Part shown: piece by piece, positions 1 to 11,134 of the stretch | How positions within the stretch are numbered: the stretch's first letter is position 1 | Layout: the number at the start of each line of letters is the position of its first letter | NCBI GenBank assembly: GCA_903876735.1 | Contig: CAIRAW010000001.1 | Coordinates: forward strand, 1-64,000 | Source of the DNA: an uncultured beta proteobacterium | Lineage (GTDB): Bacteria > Pseudomonadota > Gammaproteobacteria > Burkholderiales > Burkholderiaceae_C | DNA length: 64,000 nucleotides | Reading direction: 5' to 3' | Made by a program: the position numbers and the translations under genes | Notes under the pieces: generated by a model | Databases searched by the model: none | What the model was told of the DNA's origin: nothing | Seen by the model: only the letters and a program-made list of their open reading frames with translations

Positions 1-277
1 CAAACTCGGCGCTGCGATTGGCGCAAGCCGCGCAGCGGTCGATGCGGGCTACGCACCGAACGACTGGCAGATCGGCCAGACCGGCAAGATCGTCGCACCG
101 CAGCTCTACATCGCAGCGGGCATCAGCGGCGCCATCCAGCACCTGGCCGGCATGAAGGACTCCAAGGTGATTGTTGCGATCAACAAGGACCCGGAAGCGC
201 CGATCTTCTCGGTTGCCGACTACGCTCTGGAAGCCGATCTGTTTGCGGCCGTGCCAGAGCTGACGCAGTCACTCTGA
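1..277 (+). CDS. etfA: Electron transfer flavoprotein alpha subunit, C-terminal part (partial)
   Basis: The open frame enters from the left edge, so only about 91 C-terminal residues are present, ending at TGA 275-277. They carry the FAD-binding domain signature of Etf[12 protein letters not shown], then [30 protein letters not shown] and [12 protein letters not shown]. EtfA with EtfB passes electrons from acyl-CoA dehydrogenases to the quinone pool through ETF-ubiquinone oxidoreductase in the cytoplasm. Its position just upstream of a Liv-type importer and beta-oxidation genes suggests a dedicated ETF for that pathway, but the genes further upstream are not visible, so this is inference. Confidence 0.93.
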   Translation, partial: KLGAAIGASRAAVDAGYAPNDWQIGQTGKIVAPQLYIAAGISGAIQHLAGMKDSKVIVAINKDPEAPIFSVADYALEADLFAAVPELTQSL

Positions 278-349
278 ACCGCGCCAAGCTGAAACGATCA
301 CAACCGTCTACCATGCGCTTCCAAAATTAAATACAGCCTGAGACAAAGC

Positions 350-1201
350 ATGCTGACCATTCAACTCTTCAACGGACTGGTGTACGGATCCCTGCTCATT
401 GTGATGTGCTCGGGTCTGGCCCTGATCTACGGCTTGCGCCGCGTGGTGAACTTCGCGCACGGCGCACTCTATATGCTGGGAGCCTACATCGGCTACACCG
501 TGGCCGGTTACAGCAACTTCTGGGTGGCGCTACTGGTAGCACCGCTGGTCATGGCCGTGTTCGGTGTGCTGCTGGACCGCTATGGTTTTCGGCTACTGCA
601 GGATCGAGAGCCGCTCAACGTGATGCTCGTAACCTTTGGCCTCTTGCTCATTCTGGAAGACCTCGTGGTTTTTGTTTGGGGCAAGGCCAACTACTCGCTG
701 TTCACGCCCAAGTTGCTGGATTTCTCCGTCTCACTCTCGGGCCACGATCTGCCGGCCTACCGGATTGGCGTGATCGTGGTCGGCCTCTCTGTGGCCGTGG
801 GCTTGACGCTTTGGCTGCGATTCTCCAAGGCGGGGCTCTTTGTGCGTGCCGCCAGCACCGACCCCATCACGACTTCCATGCAAGGGGTCAACACCGATCT
901 GTTGAGCGCTGGTGTGGTCGGCTTGGGCAGTGCGCTGGCCGGTCTAGCGGGCATCGTGGCCGCGCCATTCTTGTCCCTTTCGCCGCACATGAGTTCCGAC
1001 GTGCTGATTGATTCATTCGTGGTGGTCGTGATCGGCGGACTGGGTTCGCTGGCCGGCGCATTTGGTGCGGCCTTGCTGCTCGGAATGATGCAGTCTCTCG
1101 GTGCGGTGTATCTGCCCGAGGTGTCCGTGCTCCTGCCCTTCATCTTCATGATCGCTGTGCTGATCTGGAAACCCTCCGGCCTGGCCGGTAGCCGAACCTG
1201 A
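350..1201 (+). CDS. livH: Branched-chain amino acid-type ABC transporter permease, LivH family
   Basis: This 283-residue polytopic membrane protein has the LivH family pattern: an N-terminal NGLVYGSLLIVMCSGLALIYG helix, VNFAHGALYMLGAY, and a late GGLGSLAGAFGAALLLGMMQS segment. About eight hydrophobic segments are visible. It would pair with the LivM-like permease that starts 16 bp downstream to form the inner-membrane channel. Family transporters move branched-chain amino acids but also aromatic acids, dicarboxylates, amides and urea. The neighbouring beta-oxidation genes argue for an organic acid substrate here; this is inference. The start at ATG 350 follows a weak purine stretch (GAGACAAAG). 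Confidence 0.9.
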   Translation: MLTIQLFNGLVYGSLLIVMCSGLALIYGLRRVVNFAHGALYMLGAYIGYTVAGYSNFWVALLVAPLVMAVFGVLLDRYGFRLLQDREPLNVMLVTFGLLLILEDLVVFVWGKANYSLFTPKLLDFSVSLSGHDLPAYRIGVIVVGLSVAVGLTLWLRFSKAGLFVRAASTDPITTSMQGVNTDLLSAGVVGLGSALAGLAGIVAAPFLSLSPHMSSDVLIDSFVVVVIGGLGSLAGAFGAALLLGMMQSLGAVYLPEVSVLLPFIFMIAVLIWKPSGLAGSRT

Positions 1202-1217
1202 ACCGCCGGAGATCAAC

Positions 1218-2204
1218 ATGAGCATGACCCGAATCGGAATCTATTCATTTCTCGCCTTGCTGGCCGGCGTGGCCATCATGTGGTTGACCACCAGCAGCGG
1301 TTTGCTGGGCGTATTCACACAGGCTGTGATCTATGCCATTTTTGCGCTTGGCGTGGGTGTGCTGCTCAAGCAGAACGGCCTGGTCAGTTTTGGCCATGCG
1401 CTGTATTTTGGCGGCGCCGGCTACGGCATCGGCGTCCTCCTTCAACTCGATTGGATGCCTGCTGAGTGGGCCTTTCTGGCAGTTCTGGTGGCCATGGGTC
1501 TGGCTGCATTTCTGGTCGGTCTGGTCATTGTGCGCGTGCCAGGCATTGCCTTTGGCATGCTGACGCTGGCCATTGGGCAGATGGCCTACCTGCTGGCGGC
1601 GCGGGCACGGGGCATCACCGGTGGCGCGGATGGCATGAGCATTAACTGGCCGCCGACACTATTCGGATTCCCGCAGGCTACGCTGCTGAAGCCAGCTGTT
1701 CTCTTCATGATTGCCTGGGTGGCAATGCTGCTGGTGACCTATGTGCTACTTTGGATTTTGAAAACCCGCTTTGGAGCCATCACCGAAGCAGTTCGCGACA
1801 ACGAGGAGCGCGCCCGCTTCATCGGCATTCCGACGACGTTGCCACGCGCTGCGGTGTACGCCCTGTCGGCGGTGACAACCGGGGTGGCCGGACTTCTATC
1901 CTCACTGAACACTGGCTTTATCTCACCGGAAAGTCTGCACTGGAGTGTGTCGGCAATCACCCTGCTGATGGTGGTTGTAGGCGGCTTCAAGAAACCAATC
2001 GGCCCCATCGTTGGCGCCATCGTGTATTTTCTGTTCAAAGATTTGCTGGGTGACTACGCAACCCATTCCATGGCCATCTTCGGCACCGCCCTGATTGCCG
2101 TCATCGTGTTCTCGCCCGACGGAATTGTCGGTGCGGTGGAGCGTGCCTTTCAAGGCAAGCGATCCCCCGGCTTTGGCCACGCAGCATCCGCTGCAAAGGA
2201 GTGA
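1218..2204 (+). CDS. livM: Branched-chain amino acid-type ABC transporter permease, LivM family
   Basis: The 328-residue membrane protein matches LivM: an N-terminal multi-helix region, FGHALYFGGAGYGIGVLL, then RGITGGADGMS and the cytoplasmic coupling stretch AVRDNEERARFIGI followed by VVVGGFKKPIGPIVGA. It is the second half of the channel. The C-terminal tail after about residue 310 is short and polar. It is co-oriented with livH (16 bp gap) and livG (3 bp gap), so one transcript is expected. A start at the second methionine (ATG 1224) is an equally possible choice. Confidence 0.9.
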   Translation: MSMTRIGIYSFLALLAGVAIMWLTTSSGLLGVFTQAVIYAIFALGVGVLLKQNGLVSFGHALYFGGAGYGIGVLLQLDWMPAEWAFLAVLVAMGLAAFLVGLVIVRVPGIAFGMLTLAIGQMAYLLAARARGITGGADGMSINWPPTLFGFPQATLLKPAVLFMIAWVAMLLVTYVLLWILKTRFGAITEAVRDNEERARFIGIPTTLPRAAVYALSAVTTGVAGLLSSLNTGFISPESLHWSVSAITLLMVVVGGFKKPIGPIVGAIVYFLFKDLLGDYATHSMAIFGTALIAVIVFSPDGIVGAVERAFQGKRSPGFGHAASAAKE

Positions 2205-2207
2205 GCT

Positions 2208-2927
2208 ATGACCAGCTATGTACTTGAGGCCAAGGATGTTGCCATTCACTACGGCGGTGTCAAAGCCCTCGACGGCGTGGATATCACGCTGGAAAAGGGG
2301 CAGATTCGCGGCCTGATCGGCCCCAACGGCGCGGGCAAATCCACCGTCATCGACGCCATCACGGGACGGCGTGCACTCACGCGCGGCAGCGTCACTCTCG
2401 ATGGCGAAGATGTCAGCCGCATGGGCGCGGTGGAGCGGCGCTTGCGCGGGCTTTCGCGCAGCTTCCAGCGCACCAGCATCTTTGGTGGCATGCTGGTCGG
2501 CACGCAGGTGGAACTGGCCGCGTACAAAATGGGTATTGCGAACTCCGCAGCCGACGCCAAGGCGGTACTCGAGGAACTGGACCTTGACCGGTTGAGCCAC
2601 GCACTGGCTGAGAATTTGGGCTACGGCGATCAACGCCGCCTGGACTTGGCGCTGGCGCTGGTGGGCCGACCCAAGGTGCTGATGCTTGACGAGCCCATGG
2701 CCGGTCTGTCAGTGAAAGAGTCACACGATCTGGCCAAACACCTCAAGGCGCTGACTTCACGCTGGGACGTATCGGTGCTGCTGGTGGAACACGACATGGA
2801 CGTGGTGTTCGGCATCTCGGACGCCGTGACGGTGTTTGAACTCGGGCGCGTGATTGCCAGTGGCGACCCTGCCGCTGTGCGCGCCAATCCGCGCGTGCGC
2901 GAAGCCTATCTCGGGAGCGCTGCATGA
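2208..2927 (+). CDS. livG: ABC transporter ATP-binding protein, LivG family
   Basis: This 239-residue ATPase has Walker A GPNGAGKS at about residues 38-45 and Walker B VLMLDEPMAGL near 160-170. The signature motif is diverged, LGYGDQRRLDLALAL in place of a canonical LSGGQ, as is common in LivG. A D-loop and the switch histidine (LLVEHDMDVV) follow. It energises import together with LivF. The last four bases overlap the livF start (ATGA), indicating translational coupling. Confidence 0.92.
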   Translation: MTSYVLEAKDVAIHYGGVKALDGVDITLEKGQIRGLIGPNGAGKSTVIDAITGRRALTRGSVTLDGEDVSRMGAVERRLRGLSRSFQRTSIFGGMLVGTQVELAAYKMGIANSAADAKAVLEELDLDRLSHALAENLGYGDQRRLDLALALVGRPKVLMLDEPMAGLSVKESHDLAKHLKALTSRWDVSVLLVEHDMDVVFGISDAVTVFELGRVIASGDPAAVRANPRVREAYLGSAA

Positions 2928-3628
2928 CTGCCTTACTTCAACTTGAGGGCGTCCACGCCTACTATGGATCAGCGCACATTTTGCACGGCCTGAGCCTGCA
3001 CATCGACGCCGGTGAAAGCGTGGCACTGGTCGGACGCAATGGCGTGGGCAAGACCACGGTGGTCAACACCATTTTGGGTCTGGCCCAGATGAAAGCCGGC
3101 CATGTTAATTTTGGCGCGGCTCAGGTAACCAAGCCACGCATCTACACCGCGGCCCAGCATGGTGTGGTGGTGGTGCCGCAGGGCAGGCGCATTGTGGCCA
3201 ACTTGACTGTGGAAGAGAACCTGATGCTGGGTGCTGCCACCGGCCGCAAGGGCCCCTGGAATGTGCCGGAGATCTACAAGCTGTTTCCCATTCTGCAGGA
3301 GCGCGCCCATACACCGGGCACAGCACTATCGGGTGGGCAGCAGCAAATGCTGGCGGTGGGGCGAGCGCTCATGGCCAACCCTTCGCTGATCCTGCTGGAC
3401 GAACCCACCGAAGGCCTGGCCCCCGTGATCGTGGACCAACTCGCCGAGGTATTCAACAAGGTCTCGGGGCAGGGCACTGCTCTGCTGCTCATTGAGCAAA
3501 ACATGAGCCTGGTGGTACGGATGTCGCAGCGCTATCTGGCCATGGCCAAGGGTTCTGTGGTGGCAGAAGGAAAAGTGGAGAACTCCAAAGCAAGTTTGCA
3601 GGATCTCGAGAACCACGTGATGGTCTAG
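2924..3628 (+). CDS. livF: ABC transporter ATP-binding protein, LivF family
   Basis: The 234-residue ATPase carries Walker A GRNGVGKT at about residues 37-44, a canonical LSGGQQQMLAVGRAL signature, Walker B LILLDEPTEGL and the switch histidine region LLIEQNMSLV (Gln where other ATPases have His, as usual in LivF). It is the second nucleotide-binding subunit of the Liv-type complex. It overlaps livG by four bases. A perfect 6-bp hairpin (3658-3674) separates it from the binding-protein gene. Confidence 0.92.
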   Translation: MTALLQLEGVHAYYGSAHILHGLSLHIDAGESVALVGRNGVGKTTVVNTILGLAQMKAGHVNFGAAQVTKPRIYTAAQHGVVVVPQGRRIVANLTVEENLMLGAATGRKGPWNVPEIYKLFPILQERAHTPGTALSGGQQQMLAVGRALMANPSLILLDEPTEGLAPVIVDQLAEVFNKVSGQGTALLLIEQNMSLVVRMSQRYLAMAKGSVVAEGKVENSKASLQDLENHVMV

Positions 3629-3657
3629 CTTCGTTCCATTCAATGTTTTAAACGGTT

Positions 3658-3674
3658 GCCGGACCGTCTCCGGC
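3658..3674 (+). other. Intercistronic hairpin between livF and the binding-protein gene
   Basis: A perfect inverted repeat GCCGGA - CCGTC - TCCGGC lies 24 bp before the binding-protein start. It has no T-run, so it is more likely an mRNA stability or processing element that lets the binding protein be made at a different level than the membrane subunits. That role is inference. Confidence 0.4.
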
Positions 3675-3698
3675 GAAGACTCAAAAACAGGAGATGAC

Positions 3699-4886
3699 AT
3701 GCTGAAAAAACTGAATTTTTCCCTTGGACTGGCATGCGTGGCGTTTGCTGCGCTAGCCCCGCTGCATACTGCGGCACAAACCAAACCGCCAGTAAAAATC
3801 GGTCTGGTATCGTCCAAATCGGGCGCGTTTTCATCCATGGGTGTAGATGTAATCAGCGGCATCAAGTTCGCTGTCGAAGAAGCCAACGCCAAGGGCGGCG
3901 TGGATGGACGGCAAATTCTACTGGCCGAAGGCGATGACGAGAGCAACCCGGAAGCGGGTCGTCGCGCCGCGGAAAAGCTGGCGCGTGATGGACACAATCT
4001 GATCATTGGCCCCATCACCTCGGCCGTTTCACTGGCCATCAGCCAGAACCTGACGCGATGGGATGCAGCCTTCTTTGGCACCATCAGCAAGGCCGACAAG
4101 CTGACCACTGAGTCATGCAACACCCGCTTCATCCGTACCAACCATTCGGACGCCATGGATCTGGCCATGATCAACCAGTGGGTCAAGAATGTGCCAGGCA
4201 ACAACTTTGCGATTCTTGCTGCCGACTACGTTTGGGGGCAGGACTCTGCGAAGTCGTTTGAAGCGGCGGTGACTGCCCAGGGCAAAAAGGTGTCGCTCAA
4301 GCTGTTCGCCCCCTTGGGCACTAAGGACTACGCCCCCTTCATCCAGCAACTCAAGGCCGCCAACGTCGATGCCATCTGGTTTGCTGACGTGTCGGGCGGC
4401 ATTGCTTTTGTGAAGCAGGCAGCTGATTTTGGCCTGATCCCCAAGACGCCGCTGATCGGCCATGCGCTGGTATCAAACTTCCTGATCAACGCCACCGGCA
4501 AAGCCATGGAAGGTGTGCCCGGTAATGTTGGCTATACCCCTGACGTGGATTCACCCGCATCCAAGGCTTTTGTTGCCGCATTCAAGGCCAAAAACAAACG
4601 CCTGCCCTCCGACACCGAAGGCCAAGCCTATAACGGCATGATGGTGCTGCTGCAAGGTGTCAAATTGGCTAACAGCGTGCAACCTGAGGCGGTGACCAAG
4701 GCCCTGCGCGGCACGCAAGTGGACACGCTGTACGGCAAGATGACCGTGCGAGCTGCTGATAACCAGTTGCTTATTCCCAACTACGTGGCGCGCGTCAAGA
4801 TGGTCGATGGCGTGCTGCGTCCGGTTATCGAGCAGACCTATCCTGAAACCATTGCGCCGCCTGCATCGCCCCTGTGCAAGATGTAA
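3699..4886 (+). CDS. Liv-type ABC transporter periplasmic substrate-binding protein
   Basis: The 395-residue protein begins with a Sec signal peptide (MLKKLNFSLGLACVAFAAL, cleavage probably after HTAA near residue 26). It then has the type I periplasmic-binding fold of the LivJ/LivK family: VKIGLVSSKSGAFSSMGVDVISGIKFAVEEANAKGG, LIIGPITSAVSLAISQNL and GTKDYAPFIQQLKAANVDAIW. A strong ribosome site (CAGGAGA) precedes ATG 3699. It delivers the substrate to LivHMGF encoded immediately upstream. The sequence alone does not fix the ligand. Comparable proteins next to CoA-degradation genes often bind aromatic or dicarboxylic acids, so I do not assign leucine specificity. Confidence 0.88.
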   Translation: MLKKLNFSLGLACVAFAALAPLHTAAQTKPPVKIGLVSSKSGAFSSMGVDVISGIKFAVEEANAKGGVDGRQILLAEGDDESNPEAGRRAAEKLARDGHNLIIGPITSAVSLAISQNLTRWDAAFFGTISKADKLTTESCNTRFIRTNHSDAMDLAMINQWVKNVPGNNFAILAADYVWGQDSAKSFEAAVTAQGKKVSLKLFAPLGTKDYAPFIQQLKAANVDAIWFADVSGGIAFVKQAADFGLIPKTPLIGHALVSNFLINATGKAMEGVPGNVGYTPDVDSPASKAFVAAFKAKNKRLPSDTEGQAYNGMMVLLQGVKLANSVQPEAVTKALRGTQVDTLYGKMTVRAADNQLLIPNYVARVKMVDGVLRPVIEQTYPETIAPPASPLCKM

Positions 4887-4904
4887 TTTGACGCAGACAT
4901 GAAA

Positions 4905-4937
4905 CGGGGCCGCCAGCTTGTACAGCGAACGGCCCCG
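4905..4937. terminator. Bidirectional terminator-like hairpin between the binding-protein gene and marR
   Basis: An 8-bp perfect stem CGGGGCCG / CGGCCCCG with a 17-nt loop lies 18 bp after the binding-protein stop and 27 bp after the convergent marR stop. There is no clear T-run on either side, so efficiency is uncertain. Confidence 0.5.
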
Positions 4938-4964
4938 GGTCTGGCGCACAGACGCGATGCGGCT

Positions 4965-5483
4965 TCAGGCGCTTTCCTGCAAAGCCAGCGCTTCATCTTC
5001 ACCCCCGTGGTCCAGACTCTGCATGTTGTCCAGAAGCTTGAGCAGGTAATGCAGGGTATGCGTGATGTCTCCGATGGAGAACTCGTTCAAGGCCTGCTCG
5101 TAGTAGGCATGGATTTTCGGTTGCGCCTGAACCAGCCAGACATGCCGACCCGAATCCGTCATCTTGATCAGTCGCGAACGCCGGTCGCGCGCATCGGGCT
5201 CCACGCAAATGTGGCCATCGCGCTCCATGCGCCCGATCACCCCCGCCAGATTTTGCCGGCTCACCATCAGGTAGCGCGCCAGGTCATTGACGCTGACACC
5301 GTTCTTGACTTCGGTGCGCGAGAGTGCGCCCAGCACCGCCCACTGCTGCGTGGTCAGGCCCTCGGTCTCCACGGCGCGCGTGCCGGTTTTATGCAACAAA
5401 TTGGCGCATTGGTAGAGGCGAAAAAAGAGCCGGTTGGCCAGTTCCATGCGCGCAAGTTTTGCAGGCTCTAGTTGTGAATCCAT
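4965..5483 (-). CDS. MarR family transcriptional regulator
   Basis: This 172-residue protein has the MarR winged-helix core: LTTQQWAVLGALSRTEVKNGVSVNDLARYLMVSRQNLAGVIGRMERDGHI, then the wing DARDRRSRLIKMTDSGR, followed by a dimerisation helix. MarR proteins typically repress a divergent catabolic operon and release DNA on binding an aromatic acid or acyl-CoA ligand. It is transcribed divergently from the hydratase/dehydrogenase gene with only 53 bp between the starts, so that gene is the most likely target. A TTCA-GTAT-TGAA inverted repeat lies in that gap. Confidence 0.88.
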   Translation of the reverse strand: MDSQLEPAKLARMELANRLFFRLYQCANLLHKTGTRAVETEGLTTQQWAVLGALSRTEVKNGVSVNDLARYLMVSRQNLAGVIGRMERDGHICVEPDARDRRSRLIKMTDSGRHVWLVQAQPKIHAYYEQALNEFSIGDITHTLHYLLKLLDNMQSLDHGGEDEALALQESA

Positions 5484-5506
5484 GGTGTTTGGTATGTTTT
5501 TCGTGT

Positions 5507-5518
5507 TTCAGTATTGAA
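5507..5518. promoter_or_regulatory. Inverted repeat in the marR / beta-oxidation divergent control region
   Basis: A perfect 4-bp inverted repeat (TTCA - GTAT - TGAA) sits between the divergent starts at 5483 and 5537. It is a candidate half of a MarR operator by position only; it is short enough to occur by chance. Confidence 0.25.
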
Positions 5519-5536
5519 GCAGATTTTTAGGGAGTT

Positions 5537-7606
5537 ATGGAAATGAATTTACATAAAAGCGACTGCGCCGTTCGCACCGAAGTGATCAATGGTATTTTGC
5601 TGATCGAGATCAACAACCCACCCGTCAACGCCGGCTCACTGGCTGTGCGCGCCGGCCTGCTGGGTGCGATTGAACAACTCGCCGGCGACCCGAAATTGAG
5701 TGCTGGTGTCATCATCGGCGGCGGCAACACGTTTGTGGCGGGTTCCGATCTGCGTGAATTCGGCCAGCCGCTGCAGGAGCCGCAATTGCCCGGCGTGATT
5801 GCCGCCATCGAGGCCTGCAGCAAGCCCGTGGTCGCCGCACTCCATGGTGCCGCACTGGGCGGCGGACTGGAGCTGGCGCTGGGCTGTGACGCACGCATTG
5901 CACTGACCGGCACCGTGCTGGGTCTGCCGGAAGTGACCCTGGGCATCATCCCCGGCGCTGGCGGCACGCAGCGTTTGCCACGTCTAGTGAGTGTTGCGCG
6001 TGCCATCGAAATGATTTGCAGCGGCGAGCGCATCTCCGCCGACAAGGCATTGCAGCTCAACATCGTCGATGCGGTGGTTGCTGAAGATCTCAAGGCCGCG
6101 GCCGTCGCACACGCGCGCAGCCTGGGCACGCGCAAGACCCGCATCCGCGATCTGACGGTGCCGCTAATAGATGCCGCGCTGATCGAACCTGCTGAAAGGG
6201 CCGCACTTCGCGCCGGCAAGCAGCGCCCCGCGGTCGTCGCCGCCATCAAGGCCGTCAAGAATTCCCTGAACCTGCCGATCAATGAAGCCCTGACGCTGGA
6301 GCGTGCGGCCTTCGAGCAACTGCGCCTGGCCAACGACGCCTTTGCGCTGCGCCACCAGTTCTTTGCCGAGCGCGACGCCGTTCGCCTGCCCGCCGAGTTG
6401 CAGGCCACGCCGCGCCCGGTTCGGACGGTCGCCATCATCGGCGCCGGCACCATGGGCACGGGCATTGCCATTTGCGCGCTTGATGCGGGCTTGAGCGTGA
6501 TCCTGCTGGAGCAAGACGAAGCCGCGCTGGAGCGAGGCCGCCAACGCGTGGTCGACCATTACCAGAGCCGCGTCACAACGGGCAAGCTCAAGGCCGAAGT
6601 CGCAGCAGCCAATGAAAGTCGCCTGAATCCGACAACCGACTGGACACAACTTGTCCGCGCCGACCTGGTGATCGAAGCCGTGTTCGAAGAACTCGCCGTC
6701 AAGCTCGAAGTGTTCAGAAAAATTGATGCCCACGCCCGCCCTGGCGCCGTGCTGGCAACCAACACCTCCTACCTCGATGTGGACGCGATCGCCAATGCAA
6801 CAAAGCGGCCGCAGGACGTGCTGGGCCTGCATTTCTTCAGCCCGGCCAACGTCATGAAATTACTGGAAGTGGTGCGTGGTTCGCAGACGGCGCCCGATGC
6901 GCTGGCAACCGGCATGACCATCGGCAAGTTGCTAAAGAAAACGCCGGTGCTGTGCGGCAATGCCTTCGGCTTTATCGGCAACCGCATTTACAACGCCTAC
7001 CGCAAACAGTGTGAATTCATGCTCGAAGACGGCGCCTGGCCGGAACAGGTGGACCAGGCGCTGGAGGCGTTCGGCTTTGCCATGGGGCCATTCACGGTGG
7101 CCGATCTGTCGGGCCTGGACATCGCCTGGCGCATGCGCCGCGCTGGCGCGGCCACACGCGACCCGCGTGAGCGCTATGTCGCCATCCTGGATCACTTGTG
7201 CGAACAGGGTCGCCTGGGCCGAAAGACCGGGGCCGGCTATTACAACTACCCCGACGGCAAGAAGGACAAGGTCTCGGACACCACGGTGCGGCAGTTGATT
7301 GAGGCCGCATCAGCGCAGCGCGGCATCCGGCGTGAGCCCTTGCCCGCTGAAGCGATTCAAAGGCGCGCCCTGCTGGCCATGGTGAACGAAGCGGCGCTGC
7401 TGCTCTGCGACGGCGTGGCGCAGCGCGCCAGTGACATCGACGTGGTGCTGGTGCAGGGCTATGGCTTTCCGCGCTGGCAGGGCGGCCCGGTATTCTGGGC
7501 ACGCCAGCAAGACCGTACAGCGTTGGAACAAGACCTGCAACACCTGGCCGCCAGTTCCGGCCACGGCTTTACCGTGGCCGACCTCTCAGAACTTTTGAAT
7601 TCCTGA
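5537..7606 (+). CDS. Bifunctional enoyl-CoA hydratase / 3-hydroxyacyl-CoA dehydrogenase
   Basis: The 689-residue protein is a FadB/FadJ-like fusion. Residues 1 to about 180 are a crotonase domain (GSDLREFG, AALHGAALGGGLELALGCD, LGIIPGAGGTQRLPRLV). From residue 298 there is a Rossmann NAD-binding domain with GAGTMG (302-307), followed by LATNTSYLDVDAIA, LGLHFFSPANVMKLLEVV and the C-terminal helical domain FGFIGNRI, GFAMGPFTVADL. It should hydrate a 2-enoyl-CoA and oxidise the 3-hydroxyacyl-CoA to the 3-oxoacyl-CoA, feeding the thiolase 22 bp downstream. ATG 5537 is preceded by AGGGAG; a second ATG two codons later is possible. It is divergent from marR. Confidence 0.92.
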   Translation: MEMNLHKSDCAVRTEVINGILLIEINNPPVNAGSLAVRAGLLGAIEQLAGDPKLSAGVIIGGGNTFVAGSDLREFGQPLQEPQLPGVIAAIEACSKPVVAALHGAALGGGLELALGCDARIALTGTVLGLPEVTLGIIPGAGGTQRLPRLVSVARAIEMICSGERISADKALQLNIVDAVVAEDLKAAAVAHARSLGTRKTRIRDLTVPLIDAALIEPAERAALRAGKQRPAVVAAIKAVKNSLNLPINEALTLERAAFEQLRLANDAFALRHQFFAERDAVRLPAELQATPRPVRTVAIIGAGTMGTGIAICALDAGLSVILLEQDEAALERGRQRVVDHYQSRVTTGKLKAEVAAANESRLNPTTDWTQLVRADLVIEAVFEELAVKLEVFRKIDAHARPGAVLATNTSYLDVDAIANATKRPQDVLGLHFFSPANVMKLLEVVRGSQTAPDALATGMTIGKLLKKTPVLCGNAFGFIGNRIYNAYRKQCEFMLEDGAWPEQVDQALEAFGFAMGPFTVADLSGLDIAWRMRRAGAATRDPRERYVAILDHLCEQGRLGRKTGAGYYNYPDGKKDKVSDTTVRQLIEAASAQRGIRREPLPAEAIQRRALLAMVNEAALLLCDGVAQRASDIDVVLVQGYGFPRWQGGPVFWARQQDRTALEQDLQHLAASSGHGFTVADLSELLNS

Positions 7607-7628
7607 CCCCTAACTTTTTGGAAAACCC

Positions 7629-8831
7629 ATGACCAACGCCTACATCTGCGACGCAATCCGCACACCCTTCGGCCGCTACGGCGGTGCCCTGTCGTCGGTA
7701 CGCCCGGACGATCTCGCGGCCATCCCGATCAAGACCTTGATGGCACGCAACCCGCAAGTCGACTGGGCCACGCTGGACGATGTGCTGCTGGGCTGCGCCA
7801 ATCAGGCTGGCGAAGACAACCGCAACGTGGCGCGCATGGCCGCGCTGCTGGCGGGTCTGCCGGATGCGGTGGGCGGCGCCACCATCAACCGCCTGTGCGG
7901 CTCAAGCCTCGACGCCGTGGGCACGGCAGCGCGCGCCATCAAAAGCGGCGAGGCCTCGCTGATGATCGCCGGCGGCGTCGAGAGCATGAGCCGCGCGCCT
8001 TTCGTCATGCCCAAGATGGACAGCGCTTTTGGCCGCAACAACGCCGTTTACGACAGCACGATCGGCTGGCGCTTTGTCAACAAGCGGATGAAGGAGTTGT
8101 ACGGCATCGACTCCATGCCCGAGACCGCCGAGAACGTGGCAGACCAGTTCGGCATCGAGCGCGCAGCGCAGGACAAGATGGCGCTGGCGAGCCAGATGAA
8201 GGCCGTTGCCGCGCAACAAAGCGGCTACTTCGACGCCGAAATTACACCGGTCAGCATCGCCCAGAAAAAGGGCGACGCCATCGTGGTATCGAAAGACGAG
8301 CACCCGCGCGAAACCTCGCTGGAGGCGCTGGCGAAACTCAAACCGATCGTGCGGCCTGACGGCACGGTGACGGCCGGTAATGCTTCGGGTGTGAACGACG
8401 GCGCCTGCGCGTTGCTGCTGGCCAACGAAGCAGCCATGAAACGCCATGGCCTGGTGCCACGCGCACGCATCGTCGGCATGGCCACGGCCGGTCTGGCGCC
8501 GCGCATCATGGGGTTCGGTCCGGCACCGGCCACGCGCAAGCTGCTGGCGCTGACCGGCCTGTCACTGGATCAAATGGATGTGATCGAACTTAACGAGGCT
8601 TTCGCCGCCCAGGGCCTGGCCGTCCTGCGCGATCTGGGGCTGGCGGATGATGATGCGCGCGTCAACCCCAACGGCGGCGCCATTGCGCTGGGTCATCCGC
8701 TGGGTGCCAGCGGCGCACGTCTGGTGACCACCGCCATCAACCAGTTGCACCGGATCGGCGGCCGCTACGCCCTGTGCACCATGTGCATCGGGGTTGGTCA
8801 GGGTATAGCGTTGGTGGTCGAGAGAGTTTGA
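7629..8831 (+). CDS. Acetyl-CoA acyltransferase, 3-oxoadipyl-CoA thiolase-like
   Basis: The 400-residue thiolase has all three catalytic elements: Cys90 in RLCGSSLDA, His356 in GHPLGASGAR and Cys386 in CTMCIGVGQG. The N-terminus (CDAIRTPFGRYGGALSSVRPDDLAAIPI) and the GWRFVNKRM stretch resemble PcaF/PaaJ 3-oxoadipyl-CoA thiolases more than fatty-acid thiolases. That similarity comes from memory of the family and needs a tree. Within this operon it would release acetyl-CoA from the 3-oxoacyl-CoA made by the upstream fusion enzyme. It ends 14 bp from the convergent icd stop. Confidence 0.9.
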   Translation: MTNAYICDAIRTPFGRYGGALSSVRPDDLAAIPIKTLMARNPQVDWATLDDVLLGCANQAGEDNRNVARMAALLAGLPDAVGGATINRLCGSSLDAVGTAARAIKSGEASLMIAGGVESMSRAPFVMPKMDSAFGRNNAVYDSTIGWRFVNKRMKELYGIDSMPETAENVADQFGIERAAQDKMALASQMKAVAAQQSGYFDAEITPVSIAQKKGDAIVVSKDEHPRETSLEALAKLKPIVRPDGTVTAGNASGVNDGACALLLANEAAMKRHGLVPRARIVGMATAGLAPRIMGFGPAPATRKLLALTGLSLDQMDVIELNEAFAAQGLAVLRDLGLADDDARVNPNGGAIALGHPLGASGARLVTTAINQLHRIGGRYALCTMCIGVGQGIALVVERV

Positions 8832-8845
8832 CGCGTCAGACGCAA

Positions 8846-11074
<2,229 letters not shown>

Positions 11075-11134
11075 GACGTTCCTCTTTCTGATTGGGTTGC
11101 TCGATAACCGCTAACTGTATTCGACGGGGGCAGG

